From: Carettochelys insculpta | Lineage: Eukaryota; Chordata; Testudines; Carettochelyidae | Direction of reading: 5' to 3' | Assembly (NCBI RefSeq): GCF_033958435.1 | Contig: NC_134138.1 | Span: 185,663,298 to 185,727,297 of the forward strand | DNA length: 64,000 bases | In this document: one piece after another, positions 45,560 to 55,543 of the stretch | Layout of the letters: each line of letters begins with the position of its first letter | Numbering within the stretch: the first letter of the stretch is position 1 | Made by a program: the position numbers and the translations under genes | The notes under the pieces: generated by a model | What the model saw: only the letters and a program-made list of their open reading frames with translations | What the model was told of the DNA's origin: nothing | Databases searched by the model: none

Positions 45560-45765
45560 AGAGTGGAAATCCGTGAGGAGGTGGCACAATTTGAGACATC
45601 CCACTGCAATGCAAACAAGGGGAGGAAGAAAAGAACAGCAAAAACTGCCCAGCGCCAACAGCTACCAACACCTGCCCCATCTGTGATAAGACCTGTGCCT
45701 CCAGAATCGAGCTGATGAGCCATCAACGGACTCACAAATAGGAGGATGACATAAAGACATCCTAC
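45560..45765 (+). pseudogene. C2H2-type zinc-finger tail of a non-LTR retrotransposon
   Basis: One frame gives CPICDKTCASRIELMSHQRTH followed by K and a stop. The spacing Cys-x2-Cys-x12-His-x3-His is a perfect C2H2 finger. The phrase CASRI-LMSHQRTH resembles the finger at the C terminus of some endonuclease-type LINE polyproteins, where an Arg-Ile-(Gly/Glu)-Leu-x-Ser-His core is usual. Upstream the sequence is broken. It may come from the same family as the inverted endonuclease at 27.6-28.8 kb; that link is inference. Confidence 0.5.
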
Positions 45766-45800
45766 TCATTATCGAGTGACTGCCAAGAACAAGTTAATTG

Positions 45801-46378
45801 GGTAAATATACCTTTCCGTTCAAACACAGCTGTAAACTGGTTTATAATAAGGCTATGTGTACACTAGCCCCCTCCTTTCAGAAGGGGCATGGTAACGAGG
45901 AAGTTCAGAACATGCTAATGAGGCACTGACATGAATATACAGCACCTCATTAGCATAATGGTGGCCAAGTGCAATTCAAAAGTGCCGCTTTCTAAACGTA
46001 TGCTGTCCGTGTAGACAGGGGCCTTTTGAAAGGACCCCCCCGGACTTCAAAAGCCCCTTCTTCCTATTTGGTTTTAGGAAGAAAGGGCTTTTGAGGTTTT
46101 GGTGGGGGGGGTTAGGGTTCTTTCGAAAGGCCCCCATCTACTGGGCGGCACGTGTTCCGAAAGCGGCACTTTTGAAACATGCATGGCCACTCTTATGCTA
46201 ATGAGGCGCTGCATATTCATGCATACACCTCATTAGCATCTTCCAAACTCCTTCATTACCATGCCCCTTCCAAAAGGAGGGGGCTAGTGTAGACATAGCC
46301 TTATTGTAAACCAGTTTACTGCTGTGTTTGAACGGAAAGGTATATTCCAAAAGGAGGGGGCGAGTGTAGATGTAGCTT
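45801..46378. repeat. Long foldback: nested inverted repeat plus an extra terminus
   Basis: A palindrome from 45801 to 46348 with arms of about 250 bp. The outer part (ATACCTTTCCGTTCAAACAC and its inverse) encloses a MITE-like core with ends GGCTATGTGTACACTAGCC (45851) and GGCTAGTGTAGACATAGCC (ending 46300). Inside, GCTAATGAGG and TCATTAGCAT units repeat as inverted pairs. Right of the palindrome, GGAGGGGGCGAGTGTAGATG (about 46354-46373) is a third, direct copy of the right terminus. It is noncoding. Confidence 0.7.
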
Positions 46379-46626
46379 AAAAGTAAAACAAATATATTAA
46401 CAAAACAGCATGGATCAAATTATATAAAGTAAAAGAGATGAAGGCAGAGGTGTTACAAACAAGAGTGAACATAAACACCTAACGTCTAAAACTTAATCTA
46501 GCAAGATACAGTCTTTGCTGAAGATTGTTTCTCTGTGCCGCAGATTCCTATTCTGCTTTTTGTAAGCCTGCCTGGCCAAGAACTATCATGGAGAACAAAT
46601 AACTTGTTTTCTTTGCCTCCTTTTAA

Positions 46627-46845
46627 GGGTTCATCTACGTTAGGACCTAACTTCAAAGTTAATCACTATTTTGAAGTAGCCAGCTGAGAGTCTACACACA
46701 TTTTCCCCAACTTCGAAGTCCTTACTCCATTCCCAGGAACGGAGTAGTGCCCTACTTTGAAATTTAACTTTGAAGTAGGGTGTGTGTAGATGCTCAACTT
46801 CGAAATTGCTTAATTTAAAGTTATTTTTGTAGTGTAGACATGGCC
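46627..46845. mobile_element. Harbinger-type MITE with TTCGAAGT palindromes
   Basis: A 219-bp element, sister of 18605-18882, with the shared interior CTTACTCCATTCCCAGGAA and GTAGGGTGTGTGTAGA. TAA flanks both ends (46624-46626, 46846-46848), a 3-bp duplication of Harbinger type. Confidence 0.75.
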
Positions 46846-47376
46846 TAAGTGAAGAATAAAGATGGAGTCTCTCTCTTTGTTATTTATATCCCCAGACAGA
46901 GGGTTGTTTGTTTTTTTTTTCACTTACCATTCAGAAAGGTTTCCTGTGAATGTCTGGGGTGCAGGAGCTATGTTAATTCTTTCTTTTGAATTTGAGAACA
47001 AGATAAGCTGCACATCATGAGCTACGTCTACACATGAAGCCTACTTCGAAGTAGCCTATTTCGATGTGGAGACATCGAAATAGGCTATTTCAATGAGTAA
47101 CGTCTACACAGCCTCCAGGGCTGGCAACGTCGATGTTGAACATCGACGTTGCGCAGCACCACATCGAAATAGGCGCTGCGAGGGAACGTCTACACATCAA
47201 AGTAGCACACATCGAAATAGGGTGCCAGGCACAGCTGCAGACAGAGTCACAGGGCGGACTAGCGCTTCCAAGGCAACAGCTAGCCGCTCCCTTAAAGGGC
47301 CCCTCCCAGACACACTCAGCTTGCACAGCACGCGGTCTGAAGAGCCATAGGCACGCAGACCTCGGGTGACGCAGTC

Positions 47377-47384
47377 ATGGACCC

Positions 47385-47420
<36 letters not shown>

Positions 47421-48758
47421 AGAGGTCCACCCAGCCCTCCCTGCAGGAGCAGGGCTCGCCCTGATCCATGCCATGTGGGAGGCAGTTGAGCACCTCCTTG
47501 CCGCACCGGAGGAGGAGCGGCCCCCAGGGGAGCAGGACTCAACCCCCAACCCTGCAGCACCCCGACCCCCTCCCGCCTCACACGCCGCCTCCTGTGGAGC
47601 TACCCCACCAGCACCGACTGGTGGGAGCGGCTGGTGCTTGAGGAGTGGGATGACAACCGCTGGCTCAGGAACTTCAGGATGAGCTGGCAGACATTTATGG
47701 AGCTGTGCCAGTGGCTCACCCCCGCACTCAGGCACCAGGACACTGCCATGCGGCGTGCCCTCCCTGTGGAGAAACGGGTCGGCGTCGCTGTCTGGAAGCT
47801 GGCCACTCCAGACAGCTACCGATCCGTGGGACACCAGTTTGGCGTCGGCAAGGCCACCGTTGGGGCTGTCCTCATGGAGGTAAGAGAACCCACGGGGGGA
47901 GGGCAGGGGGGCCCTGGCAGGGCAGGGGAGGGCAGGGCAAGGCTGGGCCACGCACACCCTGCTCACCCCTCATTGGTGCTCTCCCATGTGCTTTCCCTGC
48001 AGGTCGTGCCTGCCACCAATGCCATGCTCCTCCACAGGCTCGTGAGGCTGGGGGACCCAGATGCCACCATTGCGGGCTTTGCCACGCTGGGCTTCCCCAG
48101 TTGCTTCGGGGCTCTGGATGGGACTCACATCCCCATCCGCGCCCCACAACACAGTGGAGGATGGTTCATCAACTGCAAGGGCTACCATTCTGTGGTCCTC
48201 CAGGCCTTGGTGGACAGCCGGGGCCGTTTCCAGGACATTTATGTGGGCTGGCCTGGCAGCACCCACGACGCCCGGGTTTTCCGGAACTCAGGCCTGTGCC
48301 GCCGGCTGGAGGCGGGGACCTACATCCCCCAGTGGGAGATCCCTGTGGGGGACACCACCATGCCCCTCTGCGTCATCGCTGATGCGGCATACCCCCTCCG
48401 GCCCTGGCTCATGCACCCATACACGGGCCATCTCTCCACCAGCCAGGAGCACTTCAACCAGCGCCTGAACCACGCACGCCAGGTGGTGGAGCGCTCATTT
48501 GGCCACCTCAAAGGGCGCTGGAGATGTCTCCTGACCCGCCTGGATGCGGGCCCCAACAACATCCCCCAGATTGTGGGTGCCTGCTGTGCCCTGCACAATT
48601 TGCTGGAGAGCAAGGGGGAGGCCTTTTTTCAGGGCTGGGCTGTGGAAGCCGGCAGGGGCGACATGCAGCCACCCGCTGCCCCCAGTCGCCAGGTGGAGCC
48701 CGAAGGGACCCGGGTCTGGGAGGCCCTGTGGGCCCACTTCGAGGAGGCCGCGGGGTGA
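47377..48758 (+). CDS. Harbinger DDE transposase (HARBI1-like nuclease), apparent N-terminal frameshift
   Basis: Cuts and rejoins the element in transposition. The ATG at 47377 opens with 11 Gln codons. Exon 1 ends at 47879 and a 123-bp GT-AG intron (47880-48002) follows; exon 2 runs 48003-48758. Catalytic residues are present: Asp in GALDGTHIP (48117-48119), Asp in IADAAYPLRPW (48381-48383), Glu in VVERSFGHLKGRWR (48489-48491). An HTH-like region precedes them (WRL-type helices, SVGHQFGVGKATV). The reading frame of the N terminus and that of the core differ by one base between about 47540 and 47590; copy 2 is continuous there, so I read it as a frameshift in this copy. The intron is a multiple of three without stops, so retention would add 41 residues. 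Confidence 0.85.
47386..47418 (+). repeat. (CAG)11 repeat in the transposase start
   Basis: Eleven CAG codons right after the start Met-Asp-Pro. The equivalent stretch in copy 2 is short and carries a TAG. Confidence 0.9.
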
Positions 48759-48865
48759 ACTCTGCCAGGCCCCCCACTGCGCCCCCCCGCTTCCTCCACA
48801 ACACTCCCTGCCCCTATGCCCACACCACGGAGCACCCAACAGCACCCCCCCACTTCTCCTGGACA

Positions 48866-48871
48866 AATAAA
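48866..48871 (+). promoter_or_regulatory. Polyadenylation signal of transposase copy 1
   Basis: AATAAA 107 bases after the transposase stop, well placed for a 3' end before the convergent Myb-like gene, whose stop lies about 290 bp further on. Confidence 0.6.
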
Positions 48872-49158
48872 AGCACGCACTCGTTGGTAAAATGAAACTG
48901 GTTTTCTTTTTTTAACTGCTTTTTGAACTACTAACGACAAAACTATGTACAAAACCTACTAACTAAACCATAACATAAGTGAATAATAAAAAAGTTTCCA
49001 TATATTTACATGTAACAAAAAACAGAAAACCAGGGATTGCAAGGACAGGGAGAACTATTTATATGGGGGGGCCTGGGCAAACAGGGGGCACAAATACATA
49101 AGCCCAACTATATACAAGGGGGGGTGGGGGCCATGTCCTGGGCCCCACGCCCCTATAG

Positions 49159-50288
49159 TCAGGCACTGGGGGTGGGCAGCCGGGAGCCCCGCCTCGGCCG
49201 CAGCCCTGTCCGGGGCTGGTTGGGGGCCGGGCAGACCGGAAGATACGTCCGGCGAGTCTCAGCTGGCCCCAGGTGTCCCTCGGCGGTCCGGCCCTTGGTG
49301 GCGGTTGGCAGGGTGACGGCGGACGGTGCGGCGACGAGCGGAGCAGCGGGTGGCGCGGCGGGTGGAGCACTCAGGGCGGGCGCAGCGGCGGCCGGCGCGG
49401 CATGGGGGGCCAGGTAGTCCACTAGCCGATTGAATGTCTCCATGTAGGCCCCCCATGCCTCTTGGCGCCAGGCCAGCACCCGCTCCTGGAGGTGGAGGCG
49501 GCGTTGCTCCACCCGCAGACACTGCTCCGCGACCTCCAGCTGCCGGCAATGGATGGCCAGCAGCTGGGGGTCCGTCGCCGCCGTGTGGTGTTGCGGGGTC
49601 TGCCGTCTAGCCCACCATGGGGCCGGTCGGTCCTCCGCCGAGGGGCTGGCCTGGAGCGATGGCCCCGGAGGGGATTCCGGGACCACTGAAGCCTCGCCGG
49701 CGCTGTCCGGTCCTTCCGATGGTGCAGCTGCGGAACACAGGGGGGGGGAAGAAGAGTGGAGACAGGCATTAGTGTGGGCCCCGAGCCGTGGCCCTTGTCC
49801 CCCCACCCCTGTGCTGCAGGTTCCCCATCCCCGTCCCCGGGAGATGCTGCTGTGATGGGGTTCACGGATCCCCCTGCACTGCACCCCGTCCCCTGGTGGG
49901 AGTGACTCTCACTTCACTCAGCAGGGTCTGACAGGAGAGGTTTCTTAGGCCACAGATGCCCAGTTTCTCCCAGGAGTGACAGTACAGCAGTCAGAGACAG
50001 GCCTTCCAACCCATCCTGGGGAGAAGACCCCAAGGGGTGCCCCTCTGGGGTGTAGCTTTCCCCCTCCTCAGGCTGGCTGCCTTCCAGCTCTCCCTTCCCC
50101 TAGCCTCTACCTGCGGGCCCCCCCCCCCGATTCAAAGCCAGCTCGGCTCCTCCCCCCTCTTTGTTCAGGGCAGGGGTGTCACCTGCCAGTTTTAGCCCCA
50201 GGATCATCCTTTGCCCCTGGGAACTATTCAGCTTGCTGCTCATATCTAGCCTGAGTCTCGCATTTGCACCCCCCGCCCATTCCATCAC

Positions 50289-50331
<43 letters not shown>

Positions 50332-51191
50332 AGGGTGTCCCACCCCCTCCTCCCGGGGGACCCTAGAGGTTCCGCTCCCCCCTGCCCCGGGGATGGGGCA
50401 TGGCACTGTCGTGCTGGGAGCTGGGGGGAGGGCTGATGCCCTCCTGTGAGGGACATAGCACTGCTGTCCTTGGGGCCATGACCATCTGGACAGGTGGAGG
50501 GCCCTGGCCACATATCTATTACCCCCGCCCCTCAACCCCGGGGGTGTAGACCGGGGGAGTACATACCTGTAGGTCCACTCCCACGGTCCGGGGACACCTG
50601 GGGGGCGGACGCCCGGCTGCTGCTCCGGGAGGGGAGGACGATGTGCAGCCCCCTCTCAGTGGAGGAGGAGTCCCCCTCCTCCTCCTCCTCCTCCTCCTCC
50701 TGCTGCGATGCCCCAGGGGTGGGCTCCAGGGGGGGCCCCCAGGGTGCGGGGCTTACCTCCAGGGCGGACTCCGGCTCTGGGTCCTGCTGGGGCTCCTCAG
50801 CCGAGGTGTCAAGAGTGGCCGGAGGGGAGGAGGTGTGCCAGGGGCCCAGGATGTCCCTGAGCTCCCTGTAAAAGGGGCAAGTGACGGGGGCAGCCCCAGA
50901 TCGGCCGGCCGCATACCGGGCCCGGGCGTAACCCTGCTGCAGCTCTTTCACTTTACTCCGGACATGGTCCAGAGTGCGGGCAGGGTGACCCCAGGCGGCC
51001 AGGCCCTCGGCCAGCTGAGCGAACGCATCCGCACTCCGCCTCTTGCTCCCCATTACCTGGAGCACCTCCTCCTCGCTCCAGAGCCCCAGCAGGTCCCGCA
51101 GCTCGGCCTCCGTCCAGGAGGGGCCCCGCTGCCGCTTGCTGCCCTGGCTCCCCTTGGGGGGGGGCTGCTGGGGGGGCTGCCGTGCGGCCAT
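49159..51191 (-). CDS. Myb/SANT-like accessory DNA-binding protein of Harbinger copy 1
   Basis: Accessory protein that in known Harbinger systems binds subterminal DNA and helps the transposase. The ATG is at 51191. Exon 1 (51191-50567) holds the trihelix-like domain: RGPSWTEAELRDLLGLW, VMGSKRRSADAFAQLAEGLA, HVRSKVKELQQGYARARYA, CPFYRELRDILGP; then an acidic Glu run and Ser-rich tail. The donor CAG|GTATGT pairs with the acceptor TTCCGCAG at 49728; exon 2 (49727-49159) adds a coiled-coil-like RQLEVAEQCLRVEQRRLHLQ and RQEAWGAYMETFNRLVDYLA, then a Pro/Ala-rich end. One base left over from exon 1 joins two of exon 2 (Ala), so the phases fit and the 397-codon frame is open. A further exon cannot be excluded. 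Confidence 0.8.
49851..50289 (-). mobile_element. LTR-like insertion (probable solo LTR) in the Myb-like intron
   Basis: A 439-bp block present in copy 1 and absent from copy 2. It starts TGTGATGG and ends CCATCACA, the inverted TG...CA form of an LTR, flanked by TGCTGC on both sides (49845-49850, 50290-50295). The flank is a CTG repeat, so the duplication may be partly coincidental. There is no coding capacity. Orientation is tentative. Confidence 0.5.
50290..50331. repeat. (CTG)14 tract at the LTR-like insertion edge
   Basis: Fourteen TGC/CTG units directly beside the insertion. Copy 2 has only about four at the matching place (54222-54234). On the sense strand of the Myb-like gene it is (CAG)n, within the intron. 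Confidence 0.9.
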
Positions 51192-52015
51192 GAGGTCGGT
51201 TGGGGATCTTGGGGCTGCTCAAGAGCATGCAGGCTGGCCGTGTGTCTGGGCTGCCACCTGCACGCTCTCTCAGCTTCCTGCACAGAAAGGGAGGCGGGAG
51301 GGGACCTTTAAGGAGCCGCTCCACGTGGTCACCATTGACCTGAGGGGCTGGAGAGAGCATCTCTCAACCTCCCAGCTGATGGCCGCCATGGAGGACCCCG
51401 CAAGTTCGATGTTGCGGGACGTGCAACGACTACACGGTCCCTACTTCGACGTTGAACGTCGAAGTAGGGCGCTATTCCCATCCCCTCATGGGGTTAGCGG
51501 CTTCGACGTCTCTCCGCCTAACATCGATGTTAACATCGAAATAGTGCCCAACACATGTAGCTGTGACGGGCGCTATTTCGAAGTTAGTGCCGCTACTTCG
51601 AAGTAGCGTGCACGTGTAGACATGGCTCATTAGCTCAGTAGCTTTGTCTGTAGCTATTACATAAAAGCTACATCTACACTGGGATGGTACATCGAAATAG
51701 CTTATGTAGCGAAATTGAAATAAGCTATTTCGACGAGTAGCATCTACACATCCTCCAGGGCTGGTGCCGTCAATGTTCAACGTAAACATTGGACATCACT
51801 ACATCGAAATAGGTGCTGCAGGGGAGCGTCTACACACAAAAGCGGCCCAAATCGACATAAGGGTGTCAGGAAAAGCTGCGGACAGGGTCACAGGGCGGAC
51901 TAGCACATCCGAGGCAACAGCAAGTCGCTCCCTTAAAGGGCCCCTCCCAGACACACTCAGCCTGCACAGCACGCGGTCTGCAGAGCCACAAGCATGCACA
52001 CCCTGTGTAAGCAGC

Positions 52016-53446
52016 ATGGACCTTCAACAGCAGTAGCAGAGCAGCAGCCAGAGGCCCACACACCCACCCCTGGAGCAGTGGCTGCCCTGCTCAGTGCTAT
52101 GGAGGAGGCAGCTCAGCATCTTTTATTTGAGGAAGATGAACTGTCCTCGGGGGATGAAGAAGCAGCCCCAGACCTTGCTGACCTCCCAGCCTTCCCCCGC
52201 TGGACACGCCGCCGGCTATGGAGCTACCCCACTAGCACGGACTGGTGGGAGCGGCTGGTGCTTGGTGAGTGGGACAACAACCGCTGGCTCCGGAATTTCC
52301 GGATGAGCCGGCAGACATTCCTGGAGCTCTGCCAGTGGCTCACCCCTGCCTTACGGCACCAGGACACCACCATGCAATGTGCCCTCACCGTTGAGAAATG
52401 GATTGGCATCGCTGTCTGGAAGCTGGCCACTCCAGACAGCTACAGATCCGTAGGGCAGCAGCTCAGCGTGGGCAAGGCCACCGTCGGGGCTGTCCTCATG
52501 GAGGTAAGAGGACCCGGGAGAGGGGGGAGCCCAGGGGGGAGCGGGTGCCCGGGGAGGATAGGGAGTTCGGGGAAGAGGGGGAGCCCTGGGGGAGGGGGAG
52601 CCCGGGGGGGAGGGGAGAGAGCCCTGGGGGGAGGGCCATACACACCCCTGCACACCCCTCACGGGTGCTCGCTCATGTCCTTCCCCTGCAGGTGGTCAGC
52701 GCCATCAACGCCCTGCTCCTCCACAGGCTCGTGCGGCTTGGGGAGCCGGATGCCGCCATCACGGACTTTGCCACCCTGGGCTTCCCCAGTTGCTTCGGGG
52801 CTCTGGTTGGGACCCATATCTCCAACCGTGCCCCTGAGCACAGTGGAGGATGCTTCTTAAACAGGAAGGGCTACCATTCTGTGGTCTTCCAGGCCTTGGT
52901 GGACAGCCGGGGCCACTTCCTGGACATTTATGTGGGCTGGCCTGGCAGCACCCATGACGCCCGGGTATTCCGGAATTCGGGCCTGTGCCGCCGGCTGGAG
53001 GCGGGGACCTACATCCCCCAGTGGGAGATCCCTGTGGGGGACACCACCATGCCCCTCTGCATCATCGCAGATGCGGCATACCCCCTCCGGCCCTGGCTCA
53101 TGCACCCTTACACAGGCCATCTGTCAGCCAGCCAGGAGTGCTTCAACATGCACCTGAACCATGCGCGCCAGGTGGTTGAGCACACATTTGGCCACCTCAA
53201 AGGGCACTGGAGGTGTCTCCTCAGCCGCCTTGATGCGGCCCCACCAACATCCCCCAGATTGTGGGCACGTACAGTGCCCTCCACAACCTGGTCGAGGGCA
53301 AGGGGGAGGCATTCTTTCAGGGCTGGGCTGTGGAGGTTGGCAGAGCCGACATGCAGCCACCCGCTGCCCCCAGTCGCCAGGTGGACCCCGAGGGGATCCA
53401 GGTCCGGGAGACCCTGCAGGCCCACTGCGACCAGGCCGCAGGGTGA
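52016..53446 (+). pseudogene. Harbinger transposase copy 2, inactivated
   Basis: Same two-exon plan: exon 1 to 52503, intron 52504-52691 (188 bp, not a multiple of three), exon 2 from 52692. Three lesions are seen. The ATG frame meets TAG after six codons at about 52034. The first catalytic Asp is Val (GALVGTHIS, 52806-52808). A one-base deletion near 53238 shifts the last part, where YSALHNLVEGKGEAFFQGWA continues in another frame to a stop at 53446. The Asp in IADAAYPL and the Glu in VVEHTFGHLKG remain. Confidence 0.85.
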
Positions 53447-53565
53447 ATGCTAGCAGGCCCCCCACTGCACCGCCCCCATCCTCCACAACACTCCCCAAGT
53501 GTTTTTACACAAGTAAAAGGGGATATGTACAAAGGGGAGGGGGCACATCCTGGGCCCCACACCCC

Positions 53566-55108
53566 CTAATGTCCAGCGCTGGGGGTGTGTGGCCGTGACC
53601 CGCGCCTCGGCCTCAGCCCTGTCTGGGGCTGGCTGGGGGCCGAGCGGACCGGTAGATACGGTTGGCGGGTGTCAGCAGGCCCCAGGTCCCCCTCGGCGGA
53701 AGGCCCCTCAGTGGCGGATGGTGGTGCAACGGCGGGTGGAGCAGGCAGGGCGGGCAGAGCAGCGGCTGGCGCGGCATGGGTGGCCAGGTAGTCGGCTATG
53801 CGCTCGAAAGTGCGCATAAAGGACCCCCATGCCTCCTGGCGCCAGGCCAGTGCCCGTTCCTTCAGATGGAGCCGCTGCTCCTCCACCCGCAGGCGCTGCT
53901 CCGAGACCTCCAGCTGCCGCCGGAGGATCGTTAGCAGCTGGGGGTCCGTCGCCATCCGTGGGTGGTGCTGGGTCCGCCGTCATCCCCGCCCTGGGGCTGG
54001 TCGGTGCTCCGCCGAGGGGCTGGCCTGGAATGGTGGCCCCGGTGGGCTCTCCAGGACCACTGACACCTCACTGGCGCTCTCCGGTCCCTCTGATGGTGCA
54101 GCTGCGGAACACAGGAGGGGGGGAAGAAGAGTGGAGACAGCCGTTAGTGTGGCCCCCGAGCTGTGGCCCTTGTCCCCCCACCCCTCTGCTGCTGGTTCCC
54201 CATCCCCGTCCCCGGGAGATGCTGCTGCTGCTGATGGGTGTCCCACCCCCTCCCCCCGGGGGACCCTAGGTTCCGCTCCCCCCATCCCCAGGGATGGGGC
54301 ATGGCACTGTCCTGCTGGGGGGGCAGGGGCTGATGCACTCTTCTGAGGGACATGCCACTGCTGTCCTTGGGGCCATGGTCATCTGGGCATGTGGAGGGCC
54401 CTGGTCATGTCTGTTGCCCCCGCCCCGCAACCCCGGAGATGTGCACCGGGGGGGTACATACCTGATGGTCCGCTCCCACGGTCAGGGGACAGCTGGTGGG
54501 CGGACGCCCTGCTGGAGCTCTGGGATGGCAGCGCGATCCAGAGCCCCTCATCGCAGGAGGAGGATCCCTCCTCCTCCTCCTCCTCCTTCTCTGGTGTCCC
54601 AAGGGTGGTCTCCTGGGGGGGCCCCTGGGGTGCGGGGCTTGCCTCCGGGGTGGAGTCTGCCTCCGGAGCCTGCTGGGGCTCGTTGGCCGAGGTATCAAGA
54701 GTGGCCGGAGGGGAGGATGTGTGCCGGGGGCCCAGGATTTCCCTGAGCTCCCTGTAAAAGGGCAAGTGACAGGGGCGGCCGCAGATCGGCTGGCCACATC
54801 CCAGGCCCGGGCGTAACCTTGCCACAGCTCCTTAATCTTACTCCTGACGTGGTCAGGAGTGTGGGCAGGGTGACCCTGGGCGGCCAGGCCCTCGGCCAGC
54901 TGAGCGAACGCATCCGCGTTCCGCCTCTTGCTCCCCATTACCTGGAGCACCTCCTCCTCGCTCCAGAGCCCCAGCAGGTCCCGAAGCTTGGCCTCCGTCC
55001 AGGAGGGGCCCCGCTGCCTCTTCCCGGGCTGGCTGCCAGCCTGGGAGCCCTGGCTCCCCTGGGTGGGGGGGTGCCCTGGGGTCGCTTGGGGGGCTGGCGG
55101 GCGGCCAT
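53566..55108 (-). pseudogene. Myb/SANT-like accessory protein copy 2, inactivated
   Basis: The ATG at 55108 opens MAARQPPKRPQ but the frame shifts in the G/C-rich run before the trihelix domain. The domain itself is in another frame (VMGSKRRNADAFAQLAEGLA, HVRSKIKELWQGYARAW), and a second shift falls at CPF near 54760. The donor GTATGT (about 54460) and acceptor are conserved. Exon 2 has a TGA near 53980, then RQLEVSEQRLRVEEQRLHLK and RQEAWGSFMRTFERIADYLA to a stop at about 53566. Confidence 0.8.
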
Positions 55109-55543
55109 CACAGCGGGGTGGTGTCTCTGGGCTGCTGTGAGACGTGCAGGCTGGCCGTGTGGCTGTGCTGCCACCTGCACGCTCTCTCAGCTTCCTGCAC
55201 AGGAAGGCAGGGGGCGGGGAGCTTTAAGGGGCCACTGCACGTGACGAACATCGAACTCAGGGGCTGGAGAGAGCATCTCTCAACCCCTCAGCTGATGGCC
55301 GCCATGGCGGACCCTGCTATTTCGATGTTGCGGGATGCGCATTGGCTACACGGGCCTTACTTCGACGTTGAACATCGAAGTAGGGCGCTATTCCCATCTC
55401 CTGATGTGGATAGCGACTTCAACGTCTCGCCACCTTATGTGGATGTCAACTTCGAAATAGCGCCCGCCCCGTGTAGTCGTGGTGGGCGCTATTTCAAAGT
55501 TGGCGTGGCTACTTCGAAATAGCCGACACGTGTAGACGTGGCT

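Larger units (their letters stand above)
47019..51627 (+). mobile_element. Two-gene Harbinger element, copy 1 (best preserved)
   Basis: A 4609-bp element: ends (G)AGCTACGTCTACAC and GTGTAGACATGGCT, candidate CAT duplication (47016-47018, 51628-51630). Subterminal regions are dense in CGAAATAG/CTATTTCG and CTACTTCGAAGTAG palindromes, plausible protein-binding sites. Inside are a plus-strand DDE transposase and a convergent minus-strand Myb/SANT-like gene. A 439-bp LTR-like insertion lies in the intron of the latter. The target duplication is less certain than for the MITEs because the terminal bases have changed. Confidence 0.85.
51666..55543 (+). mobile_element. Two-gene Harbinger element, copy 2 (decayed)
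   Basis: A 3878-bp element in the same orientation as copy 1, starting 38 bp after it ends. Ends AGCTACATCTACAC and GTGTAGACGTGGCT; flanks AAA and TTT do not form a direct repeat, so the duplication is unresolved. It has the same gene layout, lacks the LTR-like insertion and carries many inactivating changes. The sequence is clearly diverged from copy 1, so this is not a recent tandem duplication. Confidence 0.85.

Noticed and set aside
47316..47966. Minus-strand 216-codon frame over the transposase start
   Set aside because: It is antisense to the transposase exon 1 and its features (Ala run from the CAG repeat) are reflections of that gene.
50100..50513. Minus-strand Gln-rich frame (CAG repeat) as an extra exon of the Myb-like gene
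   Set aside because: It lies in the intron and is made by the LTR-like insertion plus the CTG tract. Copy 2 has no such exon, and the phases of the flanking exons fit without it.
47019..55543. The pair of Harbinger elements as a host HARBI1 gene with paralogue
   Set aside because: Terminal inverted repeats, subterminal palindromes, a convergent Myb-like gene and a decayed neighbour copy show they are transposons, not the domesticated gene.
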